Shown in pieces: positions 52,885 to 61,511 of a stretch of 64,000 nucleotides of DNA. Positions within the stretch are counted from its first letter, which is position 1. Each line of letters opens with the position of its first letter. Source of the DNA: Maricaulis sp. (lineage in GTDB: Bacteria; Pseudomonadota; Alphaproteobacteria; Caulobacterales; Maricaulaceae); assembly GCA_029251785.1 (NCBI GenBank), contig JAQXCQ010000095.1, positions 1 to 64,000 of the forward strand, read 5' to 3'. Position numbers and translations under genes: made by a program. The notes beneath the pieces are model-generated. The model had not been told where the DNA came from. It searched no databases and saw only the letters and a program-made list of their open reading frames with translations.

Positions 52885-53418
52885 ATGTTGCGTTCCATAC
52901 TTTTCACTGCTGCATCCTCAATCGCCTTCGCGGGCATCGTCACACCTCATGCCGGGGCTCAAGATGCGAATTTCAACGCTGGGGTCGGTTATTCCCGAAT
53001 CGATATTCAGGACGTGGACTTTGATGCGATTTCGCTTCGCGCTGGTTACGATTTCAACGAAACCTTCGGCCTTGAAGGCCAGGTTGATTTCGGCCTCGGT
53101 GATGAAAGTGTCTCGCTGGGTCTCGTCACCGCTGATGTCGAATTAAATTATAGCGCCGGACTCTACGGTATCGCGCGCTTCCCGCTTGCCGAAAATGTCA
53201 ATGTGTTTGGGCGTCTCGGATACGTAACAACCGAGCTCGAAGGGTCCGTTGCCGGGTTTGTCGCAGATGAGAGCGATGACGGCTTTTCCTTTGGTGTCGG
53301 CGGTGAATACAATTTCGACGCGTCCAACGGCGTTCGGGTCGAATATACGCGTACAGATTATGATTCCGGCGAGGCCGACAGTTTCGGTATTTCCTGGGTG
53401 CGTCGTTTCGGCGGCTAA
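52885..53418 (+). CDS. outer-membrane beta-barrel protein (OmpA/porin-like small barrel)
   Basis: 177 residues; signal peptide MLRSILFTAASSIAFAGIVTPHAGA/Q. The mature protein is an 8-strand-type barrel of alternating residues (NFNAGVGYSRIDIQDVDFDAISLRAGYDFNETFGLEGQVDFGLG) ending in an aromatic-containing strand (SFGISWVRRFGG). ATG 52885 follows AAGGA; the track's extra 14 residues precede that site. Members of this fold act as structural or small-solute outer-membrane proteins; specific role unknown. A terminator lies downstream. Confidence 0.85.
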   Translation: MLRSILFTAASSIAFAGIVTPHAGAQDANFNAGVGYSRIDIQDVDFDAISLRAGYDFNETFGLEGQVDFGLGDESVSLGLVTADVELNYSAGLYGIARFPLAENVNVFGRLGYVTTELEGSVAGFVADESDDGFSFGVGGEYNFDASNGVRVEYTRTDYDSGEADSFGISWVRRFGG

Positions 53419-53460
53419 GCCCTACCGCTAAGTGCGGGGAGAAATCCGCCACCTTCAGAG

Positions 53461-53487
53461 CCGCGTCCCGTTTGGGGCGCGGTTTTG
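53461..53487 (+). terminator. intrinsic terminator after the beta-barrel gene
   Basis: ccgcgtccc / ggggcgcgg (one G-T pair) with loop gttt, followed by ttttgt, about 42 bases after the stop. The remaining 170 bases to nudC hold no supported gene. Confidence 0.8.
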
Positions 53488-53653
53488 TGTGGTTGCTTGG
53501 TTATGCGTGCCGACGTGTTGGCGGGCCAGCTGTGTCGAGTTGTGTTAAGCCAAATTCACTGGGCCAAGTGCAAGCTGTTCACAAGGTTGATTACAAGGCA
53601 TGACGGCACGGAATTGGCGCACGCCGTAGTGCCTGCTGGTGAGGCCAGGTCGA

Positions 53654-54574
53654 TTAAATCGCGCCATCAACCCATAATTCGGTCAGCCGCCGGGCAATGG
53701 CAATCGATGGCGGCATCACTGCCTCTGCATGGGTTCCATCCAACATGGTGATGACCTCGGCTCGGGAAAACCACCGGGCCTGTTCAAGCTCATGCGTGTC
53801 GATCGTTAGGGTCGTGTCTGTCACTGGCGCGACCAAACCCACCATCAAGGAGTGGGGCAGGGGCCAGGGTTGGCACATGACATAGCGAATGCCGGCAATG
53901 TCGGCGGTGACGCCTGCTTCTTCCAGCAATTCACGCGCGCAGGCTTCCTCGAGCGTCTCGGCAGGCTCCACAAACCCCGCCAGTGCAGACCACACACCGT
54001 CAGGCCAATTTTCCTGTCGCCCAAGGAGGCAATTATCCCCGTCCACGGCCAGCATGATGACGACAGGGTCGACCCGGGGGAAATGCTCCGCGTCGCACGC
54101 ATCACACACGCGCTTCGCGCCGCCTCCGGCTTGACGAGTCGGAGAGCCGCAATTGGCACAGAACTGATGGCGTTCGCGCCAGGCGAACAGCGAGCGGGCC
54201 TGCGCGAAAATGGCGGCATCCGCATGGATCATGAGGCGTGCGGCCTGCCGGGCGTCGAAAAATTCGGTGCCATGTGGGGCCGGAGTTTCGATCTTGTTTT
54301 CGCATGCGAAGAGCGGTTGGCCCGCGGTTTCACCAAGATAGACCAGCGGCCCGGTCGCGTCCCAGTTTGCGGTGTCCGACATCTCGAATCTGTGGAGCGT
54401 ATTGTCGGCCGACATCGCTGGTTCGCCTGCCCGCAACAAAATACAGCGCGCATCCTGGTGATGAGAGGCCGCGACAAGCATGTCCGGATCACGCCGGATT
54501 AGATCGCCGCGGTCCAGGGGAGAGCCGGTAAACGTCAGGGCGGGGCGATCTTTCAGGATGGTGCGGTCATTCAT
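53654..54574 (-). CDS. nudC: NAD(+) diphosphatase / NADH pyrophosphatase (Nudix)
   Basis: Cleaves NAD(H) to NMN(H) and AMP, and in E. coli also removes NAD caps from RNA. A zinc ribbon (CANCG...CDACD, about residues 145–170) precedes the Nudix box GFVEPAETLEEACARELLEEAG, and the family-specific QPWPLPHSLM motif lies downstream. 306 residues from ATG 54574; the track start is ten codons upstream. Single gene, leftward. Confidence 0.93.
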   Translation of the reverse strand: MNDRTILKDRPALTFTGSPLDRGDLIRRDPDMLVAASHHQDARCILLRAGEPAMSADNTLHRFEMSDTANWDATGPLVYLGETAGQPLFACENKIETPAPHGTEFFDARQAARLMIHADAAIFAQARSLFAWRERHQFCANCGSPTRQAGGGAKRVCDACDAEHFPRVDPVVIMLAVDGDNCLLGRQENWPDGVWSALAGFVEPAETLEEACARELLEEAGVTADIAGIRYVMCQPWPLPHSLMVGLVAPVTDTTLTIDTHELEQARWFSRAEVITMLDGTHAEAVMPPSIAIARRLTELWVDGAI

Positions 54575-54750
54575 GGGCGCTGTCTGCCTTTTCGGAAGGG
54601 GCATTATTCGCGAAACCTGCTCGTGCAGATAGCGAGCTTAGGTGCCGGCTTCAATCATAGATTTGCATGATCACCGCAACATTATAACTTGCAATTAAGA
54701 ATGAGTCGCAAATATGCTGTGTTTGAAGCATGTAAAATCAGGAGGAAGCC

Positions 54751-54975
54751 ATGTCCCAAATGCAGGTTGAAATACAAGATACACGTCGATCCGCCCATGT
54801 GCGTCTCGCCGTCCGCGATTGGCTGGAAACCCAGTCCCGCATGATCGCCTATTGGCGTGATGTGCTTGTTTCTGCGGGCGAGTGCGACGACCTGGTCGAG
54901 ATCCTCGATGACCATGCGGACGTCCTGCTGATGGCGGCGTTACAGGGGGATGGTGAAAACCCAGTACATCAGTGA
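54751..54975 (+). CDS. small hypothetical protein upstream of SRP RNA
   Basis: 74 residues, acidic and predicted mainly helical (AVRDWLETQSRMIAYWRDVLVSAGECDDLVEILDDHADVLLMAAL). A near-perfect ribosome site AGGAGG precedes the ATG, which, with good amino-acid composition, supports a real gene. No membrane segment and no recognised family. Its stop is about 45 bases before the SRP RNA. Function unknown. Confidence 0.7.
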   Translation: MSQMQVEIQDTRRSAHVRLAVRDWLETQSRMIAYWRDVLVSAGECDDLVEILDDHADVLLMAALQGDGENPVHQ

Positions 54976-55020
54976 AGCGACATCTTGCGCCGCGCGGCTG
55001 GGCAGGCGATATAGAGGGCG

Positions 55021-55114
55021 GAAGATCGGCGGTGGACGAGCGCCTCGCGAACCCGGTCAGGTCCGGAAGGAAGCAGCCGCAACGAGTTTTCGTTCGGGTC
55101 GCCGTTCGGTCTTC
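55021..55114 (+). ncRNA. ffs: signal recognition particle RNA, small bacterial type (4.5S)
   Basis: The universally conserved SRP domain-IV core GGTCAGGTCCGGAAGGAAGCAGCC is present at 55055–55078. The arms pair as expected for a hairpin of about 95 nt: gaagatcgg at the 5' end against ccgttcggtcttc-type sequence at the 3' end. Ends are estimated from this pairing to within about 5 bases. It binds Ffh to target nascent membrane proteins. Its position just before dnaX is common in alphaproteobacteria. Confidence 0.93.
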
Positions 55115-55159
55115 CACTTATTCCTCGCTTCGCGCGATCTTTAAGCCCCGGGAGTCGAC

Positions 55160-56950
55160 ATGGACGACACGCCGATCGCATCGGACGATAACGGGTCTTC
55201 TAACGACAGCAGTGACCAACAAGAAGCGCTTATGCCCGGGCTGGATTTGCCCGAGACAGCAGAGGCGGCACCCTATCAGGTGCTCGCGCGCAAATATCGA
55301 CCGGACAATTTCGAGGATCTGATCGGCCAGGACGCCATGGTGCGCACCCTGACCAATGCCTTTGATGCGGGCCGCATTGCGCACGCCTATATGCTGACCG
55401 GCGTTCGCGGTGTTGGCAAAACCACCACCGCCCGCCTGATTGCCCGTGCCCTCAACTTTCAGACCAATGAAATTGATGCACCCTCCATGGCGCTGTCGGC
55501 CCGCGGCGCGCATTGCGACGCTATTGCGCGATCTACGCATGTCGATGTGATGGAAATGGACGCCGCCTCGCGAACCGGCGTCGGCGATATTCGGGAGATC
55601 CTCGATGGTGTGCGCTACGCGCCGGTGTCTGCCCGCTATAAGGTCTACATCATCGATGAAGTGCACATGCTCTCCAACAACGCCTTCAACGCTCTGTTGA
55701 AGACACTGGAGGAACCGCCTGAGCACGCCAAATTTATCTTTGCCACGACAGAAATTCGCAAAGTTCCCGTCACCGTTCTGTCGCGCTGCCAGCGCTTCGA
55801 TCTCAAACGCATTGATCGCGACGTCTTGACCGATCATCTCGAGCGAATCTGCGGTCTGGAAAGTGCCGCTGTTGAGCGCGACGGCCTGTCCCTGATTTGC
55901 CGTGCAGCTGAGGGTTCGGTCCGTGATGCCTTGTCCTTGCTGGACCAGGCCATCGTACAGGGGGCCGACACCGATACTGCTGTCACGGCGCCCCAAATTC
56001 GCGACATGCTGGGCCTCGCTGATCGGGGTCGCGTACTCGACCTGCTTGAGCACGCAGTATCCGCAAAGACCGTCGAGGCCCTTGCGGAGCTGAGCTCACT
56101 CTATGACGCGGGTGGAGACCCCGCCGTCATAACACGCGATCTGCTCGACTACGTTCATGCGACATCCCGTGTGAAGGCTGTTGGTCCCAATGCTGATCTG
56201 GGCGAGGCGGCAGACACGGTTGCGCGCATAACAGCCCTGGCCGACTCGCTGAGCCTCGCGCAATTGACTCGCCTGTGGAAATTGCTGCTCGGTGGACTCG
56301 ATGATGTCCGCACCGCACCGGATCAATTAGCCGCAGCGGAGATGACGATCCTGCGGCTTGTGGCGGCGTGCATGCTGCCATCGCCCGAGGATGCGGCACG
56401 TTTGCTGTCACAACACCCCGCAGCGCCCGCCGACAGGGAGGCGCCGGGAAAGCCTGAGGCGACAGCGCCCGAGCCGGCTCCGGATCCTGTCAGCGCAGCC
56501 CAGCCCGCATCGACTGTTTCAACTCCGGAACCCGTCGCCGACGGCCCTGGCACATGGGAAGAGCTGATGGCCTTCCTGCAATCGCGCCGAGATATCCATC
56601 TTCAGCTTGATGTCGAACGGTTCGTCCGGCCGGTCTCCGTCAAGGCGGGATCGATGACCTATCAGCCTGTTGATGGCGCGCCGCAGGATTTGGCGCAACG
56701 CCTGGCCAAGCGTTTGCTGGAATGGACCGGCGTTACCTGGGCGATCCTGGCCGACGCCGATTTGGTGGGCGGTGAGACCTGGTCAGAAAAGCGCAAGCGC
56801 GACGGCCGGGAACGGCTCGAAAATATTAGTCGGGAGCCCGCTGTCGCCGAGGCGTTGCGTTTATTCCCCGGGGCTGAAATCATTAAAATAACCGATCCGG
56901 AACCCGTATCCGAGAGCGATAACGAAGAGACAGCGGAGAATCGTGCATGA
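55160..56950 (+). CDS. dnaX: DNA polymerase III subunit gamma/tau
   Basis: The clamp-loader ATPase of the replicative polymerase. Walker A is GVRGVGKTTTARLIARAL (about residue 83), Walker B/DEVH in VYIIDEVHMLSNNAFNALLKTLEEPP, and the arginine-finger SRC motif in VLSRCQRFDL. The zinc-binding cysteines seen in E. coli are mostly lost (RGAHCDAIARSTHVDVMEMDAASRTG). After the clamp-loader domains come an Ala/Pro-rich linker (about 415–460) and a C-terminal tau domain with WTGVTWAI. 596 residues. No slippery frameshift run of A's was seen, so only the full-length form is predicted. Confidence 0.95.
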   Translation: MDDTPIASDDNGSSNDSSDQQEALMPGLDLPETAEAAPYQVLARKYRPDNFEDLIGQDAMVRTLTNAFDAGRIAHAYMLTGVRGVGKTTTARLIARALNFQTNEIDAPSMALSARGAHCDAIARSTHVDVMEMDAASRTGVGDIREILDGVRYAPVSARYKVYIIDEVHMLSNNAFNALLKTLEEPPEHAKFIFATTEIRKVPVTVLSRCQRFDLKRIDRDVLTDHLERICGLESAAVERDGLSLICRAAEGSVRDALSLLDQAIVQGADTDTAVTAPQIRDMLGLADRGRVLDLLEHAVSAKTVEALAELSSLYDAGGDPAVITRDLLDYVHATSRVKAVGPNADLGEAADTVARITALADSLSLAQLTRLWKLLLGGLDDVRTAPDQLAAAEMTILRLVAACMLPSPEDAARLLSQHPAAPADREAPGKPEATAPEPAPDPVSAAQPASTVSTPEPVADGPGTWEELMAFLQSRRDIHLQLDVERFVRPVSVKAGSMTYQPVDGAPQDLAQRLAKRLLEWTGVTWAILADADLVGGETWSEKRKRDGRERLENISREPAVAEALRLFPGAEIIKITDPEPVSESDNEETAENRA

Positions 56951-57273
56951 CAGACCTGATGGGCCTCATGAAGCAGGCGCAGGCGATGCAGCAGAAAATG
57001 GCCGAAGCCAATGAGAAGCTGTCCGAGGAAGAAGTGATCGGCGAGGCCGGCGCGGGCTTGGTCACGGTGACTTTATCAGCCCGCGGCGAAGCGCGGGGGA
57101 TTTCAATTGACCCCTCCTTGCTGGATCCCGCTGAAGTCGAGGTTGTCGAAGATTTGCTGGTCGCTGCGCATAACGAAGCCCGCCGCAAGGGCGAGGCTCG
57201 TCAGCAGGAAATCATGGGCCAGGCCGCCGGTGGTCTTCAAATGCCACCCGGCATGCCAAATCCTTTCGGATAA
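56947..57273 (+). CDS. ybaB: YbaB/EbfC family nucleoid-associated protein
   Basis: A small dimeric DNA-binding protein of the YbaB/EbfC family, almost always between dnaX and recR. Typical sequence: MTDLMGLMKQAQAMQQKMAEANEKL, GLVTVTLSARGEARGISIDPSLL and a Met/Gly/Pro-rich tail. 108 residues. ATGA overlap with dnaX. It contributes to nucleoid structure or gene control; exact role in this organism unknown. Confidence 0.95.
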   Translation: MTDLMGLMKQAQAMQQKMAEANEKLSEEEVIGEAGAGLVTVTLSARGEARGISIDPSLLDPAEVEVVEDLLVAAHNEARRKGEARQQEIMGQAAGGLQMPPGMPNPFG

Positions 57274-57291
57274 CCTCCAAGCAATCGGAAC

Positions 57292-57903
57292 ATGTCCATG
57301 AGCACAGCGTCCGCCGGCCCGGAAATCGAACGGCTTATTACTTTGCTGGCCAAATTGCCGGGACTCGGTCCGCGCTCGGCTCGACGAGCGGCCCTCCATC
57401 TCCTTGGTCGTCGGGATAATTTGATGAGCCCGCTGGCCGACGCTTTGTCCGATGCGGCGAGCAAGATCCAACCGTGCGCGCAATGCGCTAATCTGGATGT
57501 GACCGACCCGTGCATCGTTTGCGCTTCGCCGCGGCGACAGGAGCAGACAATTTGCGTTGTGGAAACTGTTGGTGATCTCTGGGCCCTGGAGCGCGCCGGA
57601 GCGTTCAAGGGTCGCTACCACGTACTCGGCGGTGTTCTGTCTGCCCTCGACGGAATTCGCCCCGAAGACCTCAATATTGCCAAATTGATAGATCGTGCCT
57701 CCGACGAGTCTATCGACGAGATCGTCCTCGCACTCAACGCGACGGTCGATGGTCAGACGACAGCCCATTATCTGTCTGACAAATTGGCGGATTGCTCAGT
57801 GAATGTTACGTCGCTCGCGCGTGGTGTGCCGGTGGGTGGTGAGCTGGATTATCTTGATGATGGAACGCTGATGGCGGCTTTCAAAAGTCGATCAACGGTC
57901 TGA
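57292..57903 (+). CDS. recR: recombination mediator protein RecR
   Basis: Works with RecF and RecO to load RecA on gapped DNA. The helix-hairpin-helix [17 protein letters not shown], a four-Cys zinc site [16 protein letters not shown] and the Toprim domain ([36 protein letters not shown]) are in the normal order. 203 residues; ATG 57292 or 57298 are both possible starts. It lies 18 bases after ybaB, completing the ffs–dnaX–ybaB–recR block. Confidence 0.95.
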   Translation: MSMSTASAGPEIERLITLLAKLPGLGPRSARRAALHLLGRRDNLMSPLADALSDAASKIQPCAQCANLDVTDPCIVCASPRRQEQTICVVETVGDLWALERAGAFKGRYHVLGGVLSALDGIRPEDLNIAKLIDRASDESIDEIVLALNATVDGQTTAHYLSDKLADCSVNVTSLARGVPVGGELDYLDDGTLMAAFKSRSTV

Positions 57904-57971
57904 TTTTTCTATCTTCAAAAGTCAATTTTCGTTAGAGTTCAGTCCTTACAGGGGATTTCGGGGGAGTTTCC

Positions 57972-58694
57972 ATGACGCAGGCCGGGGCCAAGGGGAATAT
58001 GGTGCCAGAGCCGTTGCGTCGCAAGGATATCGTCCTCTATTTTTGTATTGCTCTGTTCATCCTGTCCCTGATTGCCGCTGCGGTGACAGCGGCGAAAATT
58101 CACACCTTTACGCTGGGCGGTCTCACCGTTCTTGTCCCGGCCGGCACGCTGGCATTCGGGCTGACCTATCTGGCAACAGATGCGATCAGTGAAATATTTG
58201 GTCGTTCCCACGCTCTGGCAGTTGTCTTCATCGGCTTGCTGATGCGCGGCGTGATGTTCCTATTGTTTATGTACGCCCTGCACATTGAGACGAGTGTCGA
58301 TTTCATCGGTACCGCCGATCAATGGACCCCGGAGCGACAGGCGGCATTTGCCGCCGTGCTGGAGAGCAGTAATCGAATTAACCTGGCCGGGGCGGTGGCT
58401 TTTGGGATCAGTGCGGTGAGCGATGTGTTGATTTTTCATCATCTGCTGGTCCGCGATGAGGGTAAAAATCTGCTCTGGTTGCGCAATAATATTTCCACCA
58501 TTGCCTCGCAAACGCTCAATAGCCTCGTATTTATCACCGTGGCTTTTGCCGGCATTTACAGCTGGTCCGCAATCGGCAGTCTGATTCTGGGCCAAATTCT
58601 GGTAAAAATCTGTGTCGCGGCATTTGACACACCCGCAATATATTTGCTGCGCAATATCGCCCAGGGCCGCAAAATTTTCGATGTGAGTGGCTGA
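57972..58694 (+). CDS. queuosine precursor transporter, YhhQ/VUT family
   Basis: An inner-membrane protein with about six helices from the VUT (YhhQ) family, implicated in uptake of queuosine precursors (preQ0/preQ1) in E. coli. Family motifs: AAAVTAAKIHTFTLGGLTVLVPAGTLAFGLTYLATDAISEIFG and LRNNISTIASQTLNSLVFITVAFAG. 240 residues. It starts after GGGGGAGTTTCC, a leader identical to that of phnC. No preQ1 riboswitch was recognised in the 68 bases before it. Confidence 0.85.
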   Translation: MTQAGAKGNMVPEPLRRKDIVLYFCIALFILSLIAAAVTAAKIHTFTLGGLTVLVPAGTLAFGLTYLATDAISEIFGRSHALAVVFIGLLMRGVMFLLFMYALHIETSVDFIGTADQWTPERQAAFAAVLESSNRINLAGAVAFGISAVSDVLIFHHLLVRDEGKNLLWLRNNISTIASQTLNSLVFITVAFAGIYSWSAIGSLILGQILVKICVAAFDTPAIYLLRNIAQGRKIFDVSG

Positions 58695-58718
58695 CTGTCT
58701 GCCCACGCCTCGGCCTGC

Positions 58719-59873
58719 CTACTGGCCCGCCGGCCGAAGCTGCAAAACCCGGCCGTTCCGATCATCCGTCAGGAGATAGATCATCCCGTCCGGCCCGGTC
58801 TGAACGTCGCGTATGCGTTCGCCAAAATTCGCCAGCAACACTTCCTCTGACTGAATCCGGTCACCATCGAGTTCGTAGCGGACCAAACGTTGGCCTGCCA
58901 GTGCCCCGACAAAGACATCGCCATTCCAACCAGGAAAGGCATCGCCTTGATAAAAATCCATCCCCGACGGTGCGATGGATGGCACCCAATACCAGATGGG
59001 TTGCTCCATGCCGTCAGATTCGGTCAGTTCGGAGATCGGTGTGCCATCATAATCGATCCCATAGGTGATCCGTGGCCAGCCATAATTGCGTCCGGGTGAG
59101 AGAATATTGATCTCATCGCCGCCATAAGGGCCATGCTCATGCGCCCAAATGGAGCCGGTGGCCGGATTGCGCGCCAAACCCTGAACATTTCGATGGCCAT
59201 ATGTATAGATTTCGGGCTGTGCTAGGCGCGCACTGACAAACGGATTATCGAACGGCACGCTGCCATCGTCATTGAGGCGAACCACAGACCCGAGGTGATT
59301 ACCCAGGTTTTGCGCCTCATTGAGATACATTGAACCATCGCCCAGTGTCAGCAATAGCGTGCCATCAGGACGGAATAAAATGCGTCCGCCAAAATGAAAT
59401 CCGCGCTGCTTTTCGAAATTAACTTGGAACAGTATTTCCTGGTCGCGGAGCTCGGTGCCATCTTCGCTCAAGCTGCCTCGCGACAAGGTCGTGTGATTGG
59501 CGCGGCGATTGCCCTCGGAATAGGCGTAATAAACCCATCTGTTTTCGGCAAAATCGGGGTGCAGGGCGAGGCCGAGCAGGCCGCCTTGCCCGGACGCATA
59601 AACCGCGGGCAAGCCGACGATCGGGGTTGGCCGAATTTGGCCGTCATCAATGTATCGCAATTGCCCGGAGCGCTCACTAACCAGCATGTCCCCGTTGGGA
59701 AGAAAGGCCAGAGACCAGGGATGATTCAACCCGTCCGCGAATGTGATAACACGGAAATCTTCCTGTTCGGACTCGACCAGAAGGTTTTGGGCGTGAGCTG
59801 TTGAAGGCAGGGAGCCGCACGCAAACAGGCAACATGCAAGCAGGCAAATCGCCAGGACCATTTTTAGACGCAT
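58719..59873 (-). CDS. PQQ-dependent sugar dehydrogenase-like lipoprotein
   Basis: A six-bladed beta-propeller of the soluble glucose/aldose sugar dehydrogenase (GSDH, YliI-like) family, which uses PQQ to oxidise sugars in the periplasm. Family motifs: GLNHPWSLAFLPNGDMLVSERSGQLR, SGQGGLLGLALHPDF, YGHRNVQGLARNPATGSIWAHEHGPYGGDEINI, and NYGWPRITYG. Start at ATG 59873 with CCGGAG upstream, giving a lipobox LFAC-G at residue 19 and 384 residues; the track adds 20. No PQQ biosynthesis genes are nearby, so cofactor supply is unknown. Confidence 0.9.
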   Translation of the reverse strand: MRLKMVLAICLLACCLFACGSLPSTAHAQNLLVESEQEDFRVITFADGLNHPWSLAFLPNGDMLVSERSGQLRYIDDGQIRPTPIVGLPAVYASGQGGLLGLALHPDFAENRWVYYAYSEGNRRANHTTLSRGSLSEDGTELRDQEILFQVNFEKQRGFHFGGRILFRPDGTLLLTLGDGSMYLNEAQNLGNHLGSVVRLNDDGSVPFDNPFVSARLAQPEIYTYGHRNVQGLARNPATGSIWAHEHGPYGGDEINILSPGRNYGWPRITYGIDYDGTPISELTESDGMEQPIWYWVPSIAPSGMDFYQGDAFPGWNGDVFVGALAGQRLVRYELDGDRIQSEEVLLANFGERIRDVQTGPDGMIYLLTDDRNGRVLQLRPAGQ

Positions 59874-59953
59874 GTAGAAGCTCCGGATCAACATCGTCAT
59901 TACTATGCGCCGGTTGCGGCCAGTTAAAGGCACATCCTGATCAAAGTCGCAGA

Positions 59954-61075
59954 TTAAAGGGAAATAGACGCAGCCATATTGCCGAGACGACTGAAGAGCT
60001 GTGGCTCGAACGCGCAGGCTTGCGACCAGCGACGACGCAGGCGCCCGGGAATTTCTGCAATTTTGCCCGGCATAATGCCGGCGGCTGATTCGGCAATTTC
60101 CCAGGTGCGGACTTTGGCCGCGCCCAGGCCGCCCGTCAAAAGGCGACCATGGTCTAGCGGCACTTCATAGCTGGAATAGTATTTTTTGTAGTGGGCACCG
60201 CCGCCACCGCCCAGATCAATTCGAGCGAGATCTCGAGTGTGGGCTTGTTCAAACAGGCCATGCAGAAGCAAAAGGCCCGGGGAATATTTCGACATTTTCG
60301 GGTCATAGGCAGGGAACCAGGAGTGGTAGACCTCTCCCGCGACCAGCCCAAACTCAACGGCGGCGAGCGTATCACCAAACCAGAGAGAGGCGGTCAGTCC
60401 ACTGAAATCCTGGCCTTCGCGCCGGCGCAAATCGTCGAGAACCGTGCGCACCCAATCGATGCCCAGAACATTGAGTTTTTGTGTTTGACGATACTGGGTT
60501 TGCTTCCAGTCAAGCAGAGCCTCGAAACGGTCACCGCTTGCATCGCCCAATTCAACACGCACCGGTCCAAAATCGCGCTCGGCCGCGCGCTTTCGGCGCG
60601 CTGTTTTCTTGAAGTGATCTTTGAAGACAGCTCGCTGGCACTCGAAATAGCTTTCGGCCCCGGCGCGCAAATCCACAATCACGGAACCCTCGCGACCACG
60701 TCGTGCAGAGGGGTCCCCGCCCTGCGGGCAGTACCAATTTTCAAAGATGCAAGCGGATGCACCCGTCGAGCGAACAATTTCCGCCGGGTCGAGATCTGTA
60801 TAATCTCGAGCGATCACACCCTGATAATCGCTCATCGGTGCCCCGATCGGGCGCACGACACCACCCTGGGGATGATGATGCGGGAAGAACCCGACGAGTT
60901 CATCGTCCTGCTCGAGCACAACAACCCGCACATCGCTGCGCGCCCGGGAGACAACTTCCGCAAACTCAAATCGAAAATACGGGCTGATTAAGTGCCCATT
61001 TGGGGCAGCCCACTGGTTCCACTTGACGATCATGTCAGGTGTAATGTCCTCGATTGAAACAATTCTTGCGCGCAC
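59954..61075 (-). CDS. GNAT/FemAB-like acyltransferase (CelD/BcsL type)
   Basis: An N-acyltransferase of the GNAT-fold CelD/BcsL group, often linked to polysaccharide or cell-wall modification. The C-terminal domain shows AAVEFGLVAGEVYHSWFPAYDPKMSKYSPGLLLLHGLFEQAH and IDLGGGGGAHYKKYYSSYEVPL, characteristic of the group; a basic segment FKDHFKKTARRKRAAERDF precedes it. I start at GTG 61075, with GGAGA seven bases upstream, rather than the track's TTG at 61111; 373 residues. Substrate not predictable. Confidence 0.82.
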   Translation of the reverse strand: MRARIVSIEDITPDMIVKWNQWAAPNGHLISPYFRFEFAEVVSRARSDVRVVVLEQDDELVGFFPHHHPQGGVVRPIGAPMSDYQGVIARDYTDLDPAEIVRSTGASACIFENWYCPQGGDPSARRGREGSVIVDLRAGAESYFECQRAVFKDHFKKTARRKRAAERDFGPVRVELGDASGDRFEALLDWKQTQYRQTQKLNVLGIDWVRTVLDDLRRREGQDFSGLTASLWFGDTLAAVEFGLVAGEVYHSWFPAYDPKMSKYSPGLLLLHGLFEQAHTRDLARIDLGGGGGAHYKKYYSSYEVPLDHGRLLTGGLGAAKVRTWEIAESAAGIMPGKIAEIPGRLRRRWSQACAFEPQLFSRLGNMAASISL

Positions 61076-61330
61076 AGCTCGTCTCCACTTTCTCCCATAG
61101 GGGGAAAGCAAGATACGGGCCGGGATGCGGACGGGAGGGCGAAAATGGCCGAGATGAAATGACGGTCATCAACTTCACCACCGACGTGTTGTCCTGGTAA
61201 CGCCATCACACACAATTGTTAGCTGACGAAGCGCTTGCCGAAGTTTAACTCAACCCTACATATCGGATCAGTTACAGATATGCGGACCAAATTGATCCGC
61301 GCATCGCTGGGTCACCGTCGAAAGTGCGCT

Positions 61331-61498
61331 ATGAAGACGTCACAAAAAATCGGCCTGTTCGGGCTTTTGACACTCGGCACAATGTGTTTGGTCGGAGCGT
61401 TCATGATTTCCGGATTCAGTGAGCCCGTGCACTATTTTGGCGGTCTCGCGCTATTGATGTTGGCGGCAATATTCATGTTGGATAGCAAGGCGTCCTGA
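61331..61498 (+). CDS. small hypothetical two-helix membrane protein
   Basis: 55 residues from ATG 61331 (MKTSQKIGLFGLLTLGTMCLVGAF), with two hydrophobic segments separated by ISGFSEPVHYF and a short polar tail. The track start at 61235 adds 32 basic residues; an intermediate ATG (61280) is also possible. No strong ribosome site was seen (gaaag only). Family not recognised; convergent with rmuC. Confidence 0.5.
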   Translation: MKTSQKIGLFGLLTLGTMCLVGAFMISGFSEPVHYFGGLALLMLAAIFMLDSKAS

Positions 61499-61511
61499 AC
61501 AGGCTTTCCTC

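Noticed and set aside
53485-53751. An 88-codon plus-strand ORF between the beta-barrel gene and nudC
   Set aside because: It begins at the tail of a terminator, overlaps nudC on the other strand, and has no ribosome site or recognisable features.
57904-57971. A preQ1 riboswitch before the queuosine-precursor transporter
   Set aside because: The 68-base leader has neither the H-type pseudoknot stems nor the A-rich tail of preQ1-I, and is too short for preQ1-II.
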